Origin: Fredinandcohnia humi
GTDB taxonomy: Bacteria > Bacillota > Bacilli > Bacillales > Bacillaceae_L
Length of the DNA: 64,000 nt
Direction: 5' to 3'
NCBI RefSeq assembly: GCF_001439915.1
Contig: NZ_LMBW01000001.1
Coordinates: 403,429 to 467,428, forward strand
Position numbers and translations under genes: made by a program. Each line of letters begins with the position of its first letter. The stretch's first letter is position 1. Below, one piece after another: positions 1-8,558 of this stretch. Below the pieces are notes generated by a model, which was not told where the DNA came from, made no database searches, and worked only from the letters and a program-made list of their open reading frames with translations.

Positions 1-281
1 GGTAATTAGGAGAAAGGTGCCCCTCGAACCAATTTGGAGGTCCACCATATTCCAACAATTAGGAGAATGGTGCCCCTCGAAACAATTTGGAGGACCACCA
101 TATTCCAGTAATTAGGAGAACGGTGCCCCTCGAAACAATTTGGAGGACCACTATATTCCAGTAATTAGGAGAATGGTGTCCCTCAAAACAATTTGGAGGT
201 CTGCTATATTCCAGTAATTAGGAGAATGGTGTCCCTCGAACCAATCTGGAGGTCCACCGGATTCTAAGAATTGGGAGGCGA
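1..281. repeat. 53-bp tandem repeat array, about five and a half units
   Basis: Units begin at 4, 57, 110, 163, 216 and 269, an exact 53-bp period; the last unit fades near 281 and the array may continue beyond the left window edge. Each unit can fold on itself: the left arm GGAGAATGGTGCCCCTC pairs imperfectly with GAGGACCACCATATTCC across an 11-nt A/T-rich loop (about 14 of 17 positions including one G-U pair). 53 is not a multiple of three and no reading frame runs through it, so it is a non-coding minisatellite or dispersed hairpin element downstream of prpE. Confidence 0.85.
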
Positions 282-312
282 ATCCTTCAGATCAAAATGG
301 GGGCTCGTAAGC

Positions 313-1050
313 CTAATCAAACTCCCTAAACTTCTCTGCCACAAGTGGCATCGATGAAGGTACTGATACTGTCTCCATTTCCGGGTATCTTAAGGCTGTC
401 AAACTTCCGCCAAATACGCAACCGGTGTCGATATTCACCGTATGATTTAGCCATCTTGGCTCTTTCACCGGCGTATGCCCGTAGACAACCCAGGAAGGGC
501 CCTTATAATACTTTGCCCAATCCCGTCTTTCAGGTGTTCCATCCGGGTTGTTTTTGCCTGTAATGTCTCCATACAACACAAATGTTTTCACCTTTTTATC
601 GTCACGTCCGATATAATCCTCACGAATCCCTGCATGGGCCATGACTAACCTTCCCCCATCTAGTCGTTCGTATAGCGGGGCAGCCTCATATAACTCAATA
701 AATTGATGACGAATCGATTTTTGTTTCTTTTTATCCAAAGCTTCATATTCTGCGACGGTTGTTTCCAAGCCATGTGTCGTTTGAACCTTATTTCCCATTA
801 AAAAACGATATAGCTTATTACAGTGATTGCCTGGTACGTAATATGCCTTTTTCTCCAGAATAACAAGCCGATATACGGTTTCAATCACCCGTAAAGACTC
901 TGGTCCTCGATCTGTTAAGTCCCCCACAAAAGCAAGCACCCGTTCATTATGTAATGGAATTCCACTTTTCCACGAATAACCTAATTGCGTTGTTAATTCC
1001 AGAAACTCCTGATAACACCCATGTATGTCACCGATTACATCAAATTTCAT
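313..1050 (-). CDS. prpE: PrpE-type bis(5'-nucleosyl)-tetraphosphatase / Ser-Thr phosphatase
   Basis: Calcineurin-like metallophosphatase of 245 residues. The family hydrolyses symmetrical dinucleoside polyphosphates such as Ap4A in the cytoplasm. Visible metal and catalytic motifs are GDIHGC (residues 7-12), GDLTDRGP (about 44-51), GNHCNK (about 80-85), a middle His in MAHAG and a late GHTPV. The start at 1050 follows GAAAGGTG with good spacing; a longer reading to 1080 would put the ribosome site inside the gene. It lies downstream of rodA on the same strand behind a terminator. In B. subtilis prpE neighbours yjbQ, which is also close by here, supporting orthology. Confidence 0.93.
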   Translation of the reverse strand: MKFDVIGDIHGCYQEFLELTTQLGYSWKSGIPLHNERVLAFVGDLTDRGPESLRVIETVYRLVILEKKAYYVPGNHCNKLYRFLMGNKVQTTHGLETTVAEYEALDKKKQKSIRHQFIELYEAAPLYERLDGGRLVMAHAGIREDYIGRDDKKVKTFVLYGDITGKNNPDGTPERRDWAKYYKGPSWVVYGHTPVKEPRWLNHTVNIDTGCVFGGSLTALRYPEMETVSVPSSMPLVAEKFREFD

Positions 1051-1066
1051 CAATAAACACCTTTCT

Positions 1067-1120
1067 AAAAAAAAATCCACACCGCTCCTACTATTATAGG
1101 GAAAATGGTGTGGATTTATT
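1067..1120 (-). terminator. Rho-independent terminator of rodA
   Basis: An 11-bp perfect stem, AAATCCACACC at 1073-1083 with GGTGTGGATTT at 1107-1117. On the minus strand it is followed by a run of T residues (A-run at 1067-1075 on the plus strand). It sits directly after the rodA stop and just upstream of prpE. Confidence 0.85.
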
Positions 1121-1125
1121 TCTAA

Positions 1126-2301
1126 TTAATCAAACATAAACTTCTTCGTTCTTGAACGAACATTCAGGACAATTCCGATTGCAATCATATAGGTGGCCAG
1201 GGAACTACCTCCATAACTAATAAACGGTAATGGAAGACCCGTGATAGGTAAGATTTGAATTGTCATACCAACGTTTTGGAAGACTTGGAAGGTAATCATT
1301 CCAATCACACCTGCACATAAGTAACTGCCGTATGGATCGTGGCTTTCTAGTGCAATATGAATCATTCGATAGATTAATAAGAAGAATAAGGATACAATAA
1401 CACTTGCTCCCACGAAACCAAATTGTTCTGCTATCACTGCAAAGATAAAATCGGTATGACCTTCAGGAATCGTAACCTCTGATTGCTGGAAGCCTTTGCC
1501 ATGCAGTTGGCCGGATCCAATCGCAAGCATAGAGCGGACGAGTTGGTGCCCTTCATTACTTTGGGTCGCCCAAGGGGTAAGCCAACCATAAAAACGATTC
1601 ATCTGGTAGTCTTCTATAATATACTTAAAGAAAAATTCTGGAAAGTTAAAATAGAGGAAGACACCTAAAGATACTGTAAAAATAGCTGTAAATAGAACAG
1701 ACAAAATGATTCGCCATTTAATTCCGGCAACAAGAATCATTGTTGCAATAATCGACATAAAAACCATAATCATTCCCATATCTGGTTGTTTATAGAGTAG
1801 AAACATGGGTGGCAAGGATGCCAGTATGATTTTCCCAATTAATAGTAAATCATCCTTTACTTCATTAACTGCATATTTTTCACGGTGGTCAGCGATAATT
1901 TTACTTAACACAATGATCATAATAATTTTCATTAATTCCGATGGCTGGAAATTCCCAATGCCAGGAAAAGAATACCAGGCTGTTGCACCTTTAATTGTTT
2001 CAGCGTAGGGAATGTTAACATACTTTGCCAAAAATAAACCAGATAATAAAAACATACCAAATCCGTATAAATACCACGAAATCATTTTAAATCGGTCGAA
2101 ATCTATGACCATTGTCCCAATTACAGCAACAATTCCAATTACATACCATTGAAGTTGTTTGGCTGCGAAATTTATAATTTTAAGCTTATCAGGTAAAAAG
2201 GGCTGTGCACTCTGGATTGCAATGGCACTAACGATGGCCATAAGAAATAAAATAAATAACAATGTATAATCAATTTTTTGAGGAATATTTTCTTTATTCA
2301 T
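1126..2301 (-). CDS. rodA: RodA/FtsW/SpoVE-family peptidoglycan glycosyltransferase
   Basis: Polytopic SEDS protein of 391 residues with about ten membrane segments. The family polymerises lipid II into glycan strands with a partner class B PBP during elongation, division or spore cortex synthesis. SEDS signatures are present: FQPSELMKI (about residues 115-123), KQPDMGMIMV (about 168-177), PEGHTDFIFAVIAEQFGFVG (about 282-301) and GLPLPFISYGGSS near the C terminus. It is the only gene between its own promoter region and a terminator. Paralogues are hard to separate by sequence: the overall pattern fits RodA, but FtsW or SpoVE cannot be excluded. Confidence 0.88.
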   Translation of the reverse strand: MNKENIPQKIDYTLLFILFLMAIVSAIAIQSAQPFLPDKLKIINFAAKQLQWYVIGIVAVIGTMVIDFDRFKMISWYLYGFGMFLLSGLFLAKYVNIPYAETIKGATAWYSFPGIGNFQPSELMKIIMIIVLSKIIADHREKYAVNEVKDDLLLIGKIILASLPPMFLLYKQPDMGMIMVFMSIIATMILVAGIKWRIILSVLFTAIFTVSLGVFLYFNFPEFFFKYIIEDYQMNRFYGWLTPWATQSNEGHQLVRSMLAIGSGQLHGKGFQQSEVTIPEGHTDFIFAVIAEQFGFVGASVIVSLFFLLIYRMIHIALESHDPYGSYLCAGVIGMITFQVFQNVGMTIQILPITGLPLPFISYGGSSLATYMIAIGIVLNVRSRTKKFMFD

Positions 2302-2553
2302 GGATAAAAAATCCTTTCTAATCAGGCGCGAGTTTTATATCATAGAAAACAGGGTATAATTCAATATCCATTTTTCATAAAGCGCCAATTCTATCTTAGC
2401 TCATTTTTGATTGTTTGCAAATCATTACATAGTAGGTGACTAAAAAATTAATGATATACATATAGCCATATAAAGTAAATGGTCGTATGTTACATTTTAT
2501 GAAATGTAAGTTAAGATTCTAATTTTCAGTTGTTGTGAGGGGGGAGAGGGAAT

Positions 2554-3936
2554 ATGTTGCAACAGGATGTAAATGAGAAAGAACAGCAACAATTAGAAAC
2601 TGAACAATTGCTGACATCTCTTGATAATGGTAATATTGACCTTTTCAGGGGCGTGTTTTTAGAGATTCATCCGTATGAAAGGTCAAAGTTCTACGCGAAG
2701 TTGCCAAAAGATTCTAGAATGCATGTCTATCAATTTTTGTCTCCAGCTGAAATGGCGGAGGTTTTTGAAAACCTTGAGATTGATGAGAATGAATATGAAG
2801 AGCTTTTATCCGAGATGGACCACACCTTTGTTGCGGATATGCTTTCAAAGATGTATGCCGACGATGCTGTTGACGTATTGAATGAATTAAATAAAGAACA
2901 GGTCGCAAGCTATTTGACAATTATGGATGATGAAGCCGCAGGGGAAATTAAACAGCTTCTTCATTATGAGGAATATACTGCAGGTAGTATCATGACCACC
3001 GAATTTATCGCGATACATGCCAATCAAACCGTGAAATCAGCCATGTACATCTTGAAAAAAGAAGCTCCACGTGCTGAAACGATTTATTATGTGTATGTGA
3101 TAGATGAAGAAAAACGGCTTGTTGGTGTCATCTCAATTCGTGATTTACTCATTAGTGATGACGATACAATGATACAAGAAATTATGAATGACCGCGTTGT
3201 ATCCGTGTCTGTAAGTGAAGACCAAGAGGAAGTCGCAAGGAGGATGAAGGACTATAATTTTTTAGCGGTTCCGGTTATCGATTTTCAAAATCATTTACTG
3301 GGGATTATTACCGTCGATGACATTATTGATGTTATGGATGAAGAGGCATCTGATGATTACTCAAAGCTTGCGGGGATTTCAGATGTGGATTCGGCTGATA
3401 AAAATATTTTTACATCCGCTAAAAAGAGATTGCCATGGCTTATAATTTTATCTTTTCTTGGAATGCTGACAGCAAGCTTAATTGGGCGATTTGAAGCGAC
3501 TTTAGATCAGGTTTCGATATTAGCCGTATTTATTCCGTTAATTGCGGGAATGGCTGGTAATACCGGAACACAAGCCCTGGCTGTAGCTGTTCGTCGTATT
3601 GCGATTGGTGAGGATGAGGAAGAAAATAAATGGCTGTTGATTCTAAGGGAAGCCGGGACCGGTGTAATAACCGGGGCAGTATGTGGAGCGGTAATCATGT
3701 TCGTTGTTTATTTTTGGAAAGGTGATTTCTTTCTTGGATTACTAGTTGGATTTTCAATTTTAATTACATTGATTGTTGCAACTCTTGCAGGTGCACTTGT
3801 ACCACTAATTATGCATCGTTTAAAAGTCGACCCTGCGGTTGCATCGGGACCTTTCATTACTACAATTAATGATATTATTAGTATTTTAATTTATTTTGGA
3901 TTAGCCACTTTATTTATGAGTTATCTTGTTTCATAA
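2554..3936 (+). CDS. mgtE: MgtE-family magnesium transporter
   Basis: 460-residue Mg2+ channel/transporter of the inner membrane. Order of parts: N-terminal alpha-superhelical MgtE_N domain (residues about 20-130), a CBS pair (about 135-255; GSIMTTEFI and GIITVDDIIDVM are typical), a plug helix with DDYSKLAGI, then five membrane helices (about 285-455) carrying the pore motif PLIAGMAGNTGTQAL. CBS domains sense cytosolic Mg2+ in studied homologues. Start ATG follows GGGGGGAGAGG. It is followed after 26 bp by the YjbQ-like antiporter, probably one transcript. I looked for an M-box riboswitch in the 250-bp leader and did not find its conserved core. Confidence 0.93.
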   Translation: MLQQDVNEKEQQQLETEQLLTSLDNGNIDLFRGVFLEIHPYERSKFYAKLPKDSRMHVYQFLSPAEMAEVFENLEIDENEYEELLSEMDHTFVADMLSKMYADDAVDVLNELNKEQVASYLTIMDDEAAGEIKQLLHYEEYTAGSIMTTEFIAIHANQTVKSAMYILKKEAPRAETIYYVYVIDEEKRLVGVISIRDLLISDDDTMIQEIMNDRVVSVSVSEDQEEVARRMKDYNFLAVPVIDFQNHLLGIITVDDIIDVMDEEASDDYSKLAGISDVDSADKNIFTSAKKRLPWLIILSFLGMLTASLIGRFEATLDQVSILAVFIPLIAGMAGNTGTQALAVAVRRIAIGEDEEENKWLLILREAGTGVITGAVCGAVIMFVVYFWKGDFFLGLLVGFSILITLIVATLAGALVPLIMHRLKVDPAVASGPFITTINDIISILIYFGLATLFMSYLVS

Positions 3937-3962
3937 ATTGTTTAACTTAAAGGGGGTAAAAC

Positions 3963-5810
3963 ATGGAACATGGTGCTTCATTAACGTCGTTAGTAGTTGT
4001 GATGGTGGTTGCCTTTTTGACACCACTATTATTACATAGGTTTAAGCTTCGGGTAGTCCCGGTCGTTGTAGCTGAGATTATCATGGGGATAATAATCGGA
4101 AAAAGCGGGTTTGACGTGGTTGAACCCGATATGTGGCTTGAAACCTTATCAACATTAGGATTTATCTTTTTAATGTTTTTAAGTGGAGTTGAAATTGATT
4201 TTTCCGCTTTTGCTGGAGGAAAAAAGAAACAAACGCTGGCAAGTGGAAAAAAGGCTCCAAGTACGATCCTGGTTTCTACTGTTGTATTTGCAGCTATCTT
4301 TATTTTATCACTCATTTTATCATTTGTTTTTGTATGGATAGGAGTTGTCGATAACGCTTTTTTTATGACATTAGTCATTTCCACTATTTCTTTAGGGGTA
4401 GTCGTACCAACTCTTAAGGATGAACAACTGATGAAAACAAATATTGGTCAGATTATCTTACTTATTGCAGTAGTGGCTGACCTTGTGACTATGATCTTAC
4501 TTGCTGTCTTTGCTTCAATCTACGGCAACGGAGATAGCAATATGTGGTTACTATTGATTCTCTTTGGTGTAGGTGTAGTGCTTTATTTTGTGGGAAAAAG
4601 GTTCCAAAGTAGATCCTTTCTTGAAACGATGTCCAGGGGAACCATTCAAATTGGAACTAGAGCTATTTTTGCACTTATCATGATTCTAGTTGCTCTTTCT
4701 GAAACAATCGGTGCAGAAAATATTCTGGGGGCCTTTTTAGCGGGGGTATTGGTATCATTACTGTCCCCTAATCACGAAATGGTACAAAAGCTTGATTCAT
4801 TTGGATATGGATTTTTAATTCCAATCTTTTTTGTGATGATTGGGGTTGAACTGGATTTATGGGCACTATTTCAGGATCCTAAAATTTTGCTGTTAATTCC
4901 GTTATTGTTAGTTTCATTGTTTATTTCAAAGATTTTTCCTGTTCTTTATATTAAGCGTTGGTATGATTGGAAAACAACCCTTGGGGCAGGTGCATTGTTA
5001 ACCTCTACATTATCACTTGTTATTGCGGCTGCAACAGTTGGAGAGAAAATGAATATTATTGATGATCGAATGTCGGGTGCCTTAATCTTAGTTGCAGTTA
5101 TTGCAAGTATAATTTCACCAATTGTGTTTAAAAAGCTTTTTCCGAAGCCCATGGACGAAGAACCAGTTATTCGCGTTGCCTTTATTGGTGCAAACCAAAT
5201 GTCATTACCTGTAATAAGGGATTTGAATTCAAAACTGTATGATACAACAATCTATCATACGTTGCAGGATAAGATCGATAAAAAGCATTCTGATTCGGTG
5301 TTTGATATTGTAGGTCTTCCAGATTATTCAATTGAAAACCTTAAAAGTTCGAATGTGTTCGATGTGGATATTTTAGTTATTACAACAGGTTCTGATGAAC
5401 AGAATGCTGAAATTGCGAAATTTGCGAAGAAAAGTGGAGTCGATCGCGTAATTGCGAGAATCGAATCGAGTGATCTTGGTGAGGAACTCAAGGAACAGGG
5501 GATCGAGTTTTTCTCATTATTAATGTCTACAAATACATTACTTCGTGCATTAATTGAAGCGCCAAGTATCATGACTATCTTGACAAATCAGGAGCAGTCC
5601 TTGCATCAAATTGAAATGAATAATAGTTTATATGATGGAACAATGCTTCGGAATTTCCCATTTACAGGAGATGTCATCTTTGTACGAATCTTTAGGGGAA
5701 AAGACTCGATTGTTCCACATGGTGATACAGAACTACTGCTTGGGGACCGATTAATTGTGACGGGCTCAAGGGAGTATGTTGACGAGTTGAAGGTGGATTT
5801 AGAATTCTAA
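3963..5810 (+). CDS. yjbQ: YjbQ-like monovalent cation:proton antiporter (CPA2) with RCK domain
   Basis: 615 residues: a CPA2-type Na+(K+)/H+ exchanger membrane domain of about 12 segments (residues about 5-390), then a TrkA-N/RCK domain (about 400-520, VAFIGANQMS start and VDILVITTGSDEQNAEIA) and a TrkA-C domain (about 530-615, ending LLLGDRLIVTGS). RCK/TrkA-C parts commonly bind nucleotides such as c-di-AMP or NAD and gate efflux. Start ATG has the strong site AAAGGGGG. It follows mgtE in the same direction. In B. subtilis yjbQ lies next to prpE, which is also in this window. Confidence 0.9.
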   Translation: MEHGASLTSLVVVMVVAFLTPLLLHRFKLRVVPVVVAEIIMGIIIGKSGFDVVEPDMWLETLSTLGFIFLMFLSGVEIDFSAFAGGKKKQTLASGKKAPSTILVSTVVFAAIFILSLILSFVFVWIGVVDNAFFMTLVISTISLGVVVPTLKDEQLMKTNIGQIILLIAVVADLVTMILLAVFASIYGNGDSNMWLLLILFGVGVVLYFVGKRFQSRSFLETMSRGTIQIGTRAIFALIMILVALSETIGAENILGAFLAGVLVSLLSPNHEMVQKLDSFGYGFLIPIFFVMIGVELDLWALFQDPKILLLIPLLLVSLFISKIFPVLYIKRWYDWKTTLGAGALLTSTLSLVIAAATVGEKMNIIDDRMSGALILVAVIASIISPIVFKKLFPKPMDEEPVIRVAFIGANQMSLPVIRDLNSKLYDTTIYHTLQDKIDKKHSDSVFDIVGLPDYSIENLKSSNVFDVDILVITTGSDEQNAEIAKFAKKSGVDRVIARIESSDLGEELKEQGIEFFSLLMSTNTLLRALIEAPSIMTILTNQEQSLHQIEMNNSLYDGTMLRNFPFTGDVIFVRIFRGKDSIVPHGDTELLLGDRLIVTGSREYVDELKVDLEF

Positions 5811-5817
5811 AAGTAAG

Positions 5818-5855
5818 AGAGGGCGAACCAATTAAATGGTCGCCCTCTTCTTTAT
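5818..5855. terminator. Bidirectional terminator between yjbQ and fabI
   Basis: Near-perfect hairpin AGAGGGCGAACCA (5818-5830) with TGGTCGCCCTCT (5837-5848), followed by a short T-rich tail. It lies between convergent genes and can serve both. Confidence 0.85.
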
Positions 5856-6634
5856 TACCCAACAATATTATAGCCTGAATCCACATAGATTACTTCGCCT
5901 GTAACTCCTCGAGAAAGGTTGCTTAGCATGGCGATTGACATGTTACCGACATCTTCTTTTGTCACATTTCGCTTAAGAGGCGCTTTTTCTTCAATCATTC
6001 TCATAATATCATTGAAGCCCGGCACTCCTTTGGCAGCTAACGTTCTGATCGGACCAGCTGAAATCGCATTGATTCGAACTCCATCTTTCCCAAGGTCAAA
6101 TGTAAGGTATCTTACACAGGCTTCAAGTGAAGCTTTAGCAATTCCCATTACATTATAACCAGGAAGAGCGCGAACGGCACCAAGGTACGACATAGTAAGA
6201 ATAGAAGCATCTTCTGCTAAATATGGTCGTGCCGCTTTAGTTGCAGCTACCAATGAATAGGCACTTGTATCTTGTGCAAATGCATATCCATCCCTTGATG
6301 TATCGATAAAATCACCTTTTAAGTCATCCGCATTGGCGAACGCAACAGAGTGCACCAACCCATGAATCGTTCCAACTTTTTCACCGATTTCAGTAAATGC
6401 TTGTGAGATGCTCTCATCATTGTTCACATCACATCTTACAATCATTTCCGCTGGATAGTTGTATTTCTCTAATAATTTTTCTAATTTTTCGCGTGAACGA
6501 TCTAGGCGGTATGTATAAATTACTTTTGCACCGGCCTTATAAAGGGATTCAGCCACACCCCAAGCAATACTTCTTTCATTTGCTACGCCCATAACGACGA
6601 TATTTTTACCTTCTAATTGAATTAAATCTTCCAT
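5855..6634 (-). CDS. fabI: Enoyl-[acyl-carrier-protein] reductase (NADH), FabI
   Basis: 259-residue short-chain dehydrogenase that performs the last reduction of type II fatty-acid elongation. N-terminal nucleotide-binding motif VVMGVANERSIAWG is diagnostic for FabI, and the catalytic pair sits in YNVMGIAKASLEA (Tyr-x6-Lys). The start at 6634 (MEDLIQLEG) follows GGAGG; an upstream in-frame ATG at 6646 contains that ribosome site and is rejected. A FapR-type operator lies 55-71 bp upstream, so malonyl-CoA-controlled repression is likely. In B. subtilis fabI borders the cotO-cotV cluster, matching its position at the edge of the glycan island. Confidence 0.95.
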   Translation of the reverse strand: MEDLIQLEGKNIVVMGVANERSIAWGVAESLYKAGAKVIYTYRLDRSREKLEKLLEKYNYPAEMIVRCDVNNDESISQAFTEIGEKVGTIHGLVHSVAFANADDLKGDFIDTSRDGYAFAQDTSAYSLVAATKAARPYLAEDASILTMSYLGAVRALPGYNVMGIAKASLEACVRYLTFDLGKDGVRINAISAGPIRTLAAKGVPGFNDIMRMIEEKAPLKRNVTKEDVGNMSIAMLSNLSRGVTGEVIYVDSGYNIVG

Positions 6635-6688
6635 TGTTACCTCCATAATAGCTAAAAAATGTTTTTTGTTTTCTAATTATACCTGGTT

Positions 6689-6705
6689 TTAGTATCTGAT
6701 ACTAA
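6689..6705 (-). promoter_or_regulatory. FapR operator upstream of fabI
   Basis: TTAGTATCTGATACTAA is a perfect 8-1-8 palindrome and matches the known FapR consensus closely (TTAGTACCTGATACTAA type). It sits where the fabI promoter is expected. FapR represses fatty-acid genes and is released by malonyl-CoA. Confidence 0.88.
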
Positions 6706-6986
6706 CTATATCATTTTTTATTATTTTTCCCAAGTGGTTGAGATATAGTTTAAAAAAATTTTAAGTTTAGTTAGCTAGTGATTGAAGTAGTCTTTATGAG
6801 TTCCTATCGCTTATAAGTGCGTATTAATCTTTATCTTAAAAACCTGTAACGATCTACCCCTGTCCCTTCGCAATTTGATGCAGGTGTGATTGTAGAAATA
6901 ATGTAAGAATTAGACAGATACCTATACATTGTTTTTCCTCATGAATATGATATTAACGATTTAAGCATAAAGAGGGAGGCACAAGC

Positions 6987-7193
6987 ATGTCAGGTAATAA
7001 AAAGGAAAGAGTCATTCATGTTGATAACCTAATCATCCATGCTAAAAACGTTGAAGTTATTAATGAGAGAAAAGAAGAAAATGTTCATAGAAGAGGCCCT
7101 TGGGATTTCTTTTGGGGGAGACAACAACAATCGAGTGAAGAACATGTGAAAGAAGAATTTCAAGAAGTGGATTTGAAAGAAAATAACGATTAG
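6987..7193 (+). CDS. Small acidic-tailed protein next to fabI, probable spore-coat-region gene
   Basis: 68 residues, not assigned to a named family. The N-terminal half reads RVIHVDNLIIHAKNVEVI, a beta-strand-like segment; the middle has an aromatic motif GPWDFFWGR, and the C terminus is acidic. No signal peptide or membrane span. It has a strong GGGAGG site, a 350-bp leader region and its own terminator. In B. subtilis cotO and the crust genes lie at this point downstream of fabI, so a coat-associated role is plausible by position only. Confidence 0.7.
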   Translation: MSGNKKERVIHVDNLIIHAKNVEVINERKEENVHRRGPWDFFWGRQQQSSEEHVKEEFQEVDLKENND

Positions 7194-7204
7194 ATGAAAT
7201 TTAT

Positions 7205-7243
7205 CAACTCCTGTCTTTGGCCAACAAAGATAGGAGTTTTTTG
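7205..7243 (+). terminator. Terminator after the 68-residue small gene
   Basis: Stem AACTCCTGTCTTTG (7206-7219) with CAAAGATAGGAGTT (7225-7238), then TTTTTG. Confidence 0.88.
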
Positions 7244-7356
7244 TTTCTGTTTGGGACAAGTATTTTAAAGATGTTGATTTATAAATAAATATGCAAATTA
7301 TAGTCATCCTATTAAAATAAGGGATCTGATAAATTTTAGTTGAGGAGTGATTTTAA

Positions 7357-7497
7357 TTGAGAGAAATATCGGAAGAAAGATTTTGTACAAATTGTAATAA
7401 GGAGACTAAACACAATTTAAGGGAGGATGCTTTTGAAATAGAGTGTATTTGTACAGAATGTCATAAACAAGAAGACATGGTTAAAACCTTTTTCTAA
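7357..7497 (+). CDS. 46-residue four-cysteine zinc-ribbon-like protein
   Basis: TTG-started small gene preceded by GAGGAG at nine bases' distance. It encodes two Cys pairs, CTNC at residues 10-13 and CTEC at about 34-37, spaced as in a small zinc ribbon, embedded in a charged sequence. No family assigned. A weak hairpin (AATAAGC with GCTTATT) follows the stop and could terminate it. The function is unknown; nucleic-acid or metal binding would be usual for such ribbons. Confidence 0.6.
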   Translation: MREISEERFCTNCNKETKHNLREDAFEIECICTECHKQEDMVKTFF

Positions 7498-7550
7498 TAA
7501 GCAACTTTTTCGTGTTAAGTGGCTTATTTTACCAAATGTGTTCGAAAATC

Positions 7551-7728
7551 CTAGTTCCCTGGTGGGATTTTAATTGTTTGGCTGAAAGCAATTTCATCAC
7601 CTTGATAAGTGAAAACTCCATGGTTATTGCCATAAAGAGTAGTCGGATTTCCAGCTACCCAAAGTAGGAGGGATTTACCTTTTAGTAAGGAATTCTTAGG
7701 GAAAGCGAAACCATTTGAGTCAGTCATA
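7551..7728 (-). pseudogene. Frameshifted remnant of an unrecognised gene
   Basis: On the minus strand an ATG at 7728 opens a sensible frame (YMTDSNGFAFPKNSLLK) that hits a stop at a run of five A residues. Shifting one base at that run gives GKSLLLWVAGNPTTLYGNNH and onward to a stop at 7551. The two halves read as one short domain broken by a homopolymer frameshift. No family recognised. A sequencing error is an alternative explanation. Confidence 0.4.
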
Positions 7729-7772
7729 TAACCGAAAAAATAGGAAAGGAAAGTATTTAATGGGGGTTATTT

Positions 7773-7805
7773 AAAAAGGAGCAGAAGAAAAGTTCTGCTC
7801 TCTTT
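7773..7805 (-). terminator. Terminator of the DUF3231 gene
   Basis: Stem GAGCAGAA (7779-7786) with TTCTGCTC (7793-7800), bordered by A and T runs; placed directly after the stop of the minus-strand gene. Confidence 0.8.
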
Positions 7806-7820
7806 TACCAATACATGTAA

Positions 7821-8357
7821 CTAACAATCTTCAGCCTTATAATGATGCAGTGGAGGTGGTATTAACCATCCCTTTTCTTTATTTAGCCGTAGAACTTTTG
7901 CACCAAGTGCAGCTTTTTGAAGATGAAATTGCCCGAACATCATGGCAATATCTTCTCGAATTGATTGTCCCATGATTCCACTGCAAGCTACTAATCCTGC
8001 AGCAATGTTTGCTGTTAGCATAGCAGCTATTTCAGGGTCTGCGAAACGTGCACCAACTGGAATGTCATCTAAACATGCATTTGGCGGTTCCGGTGGGGAT
8101 GGTGGTAAACCTACTCCATTTGCCTTTAATAACGTTTCAATTTGTTTAATTTCTTGTTGTCCACCATCAATTGCTTCCTTTAATAATTTCTGCAGGTCTT
8201 CATCACCTGCATGATTTAGGTATGTTTGATAACCTGCAATTGTCCCTTTTGCTGTTAATAAGAACGACCATGTACCAAAAACTTCCCCATAATGCATTGG
8301 TTCGTCTGTTGGATTTCCACTTAATATGCCCATTGCAATCCTCCTAATAAAATTCAT
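7821..8357 (-). CDS. DUF3231 family protein (spore-coat-type ferritin-like fold), single domain
   Basis: 178 residues. Helical, with the family-typical LLKANGVGLPPSPPEPP stretch around residues 80-95 and a C-terminal helix pair. Family members are abundant in spores of Bacillus and usually have two such domains in about 330 residues, so this is a one-domain version. I chose the start at 8357 (MNFIRRIAMG) because AAAGGTGG lies just upstream; the ATG at 8402 has no such site. A monocistronic gene with its own terminator. The biochemical function of the family is not established. Confidence 0.8.
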   Translation of the reverse strand: MNFIRRIAMGILSGNPTDEPMHYGEVFGTWSFLLTAKGTIAGYQTYLNHAGDEDLQKLLKEAIDGGQQEIKQIETLLKANGVGLPPSPPEPPNACLDDIPVGARFADPEIAAMLTANIAAGLVACSGIMGQSIREDIAMMFGQFHLQKAALGAKVLRLNKEKGWLIPPPLHHYKAEDC

Positions 8358-8558
8358 ATTAGTGCCACCTTTCATCTGTGCACATACTTTTATTATTCTC
8401 AAAGCGTGAATATTAATCCATGATTAAAAGTGGAAAAAGTTGGTTTTTTATTGGGATTTCAACTATTTTTATCAACTGCCTTTATTGCATAGTTAGGGAC
8501 GTTTAAGGATAGGTTAATTTTGATATAACCTATTTAGAATTCCGAAGGAGAAGGAGAT

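Noticed and set aside
1-281. CRISPR array
   Set aside because: The 53-bp period is a full-length repeat with no unique spacers and no cas genes nearby.
2302-2553. Possible M-box magnesium riboswitch before mgtE
   Set aside because: The leader lacks the conserved GGTGAGGCTCC-type core and the expected multi-stem layout; only AT-rich sequence is visible.
3947-4384. 145-codon open frame on the minus strand
   Set aside because: It lies wholly opposite the antiporter gene, has low-complexity Ile/Thr/Asn composition and no ribosome site; a shadow of the real gene.
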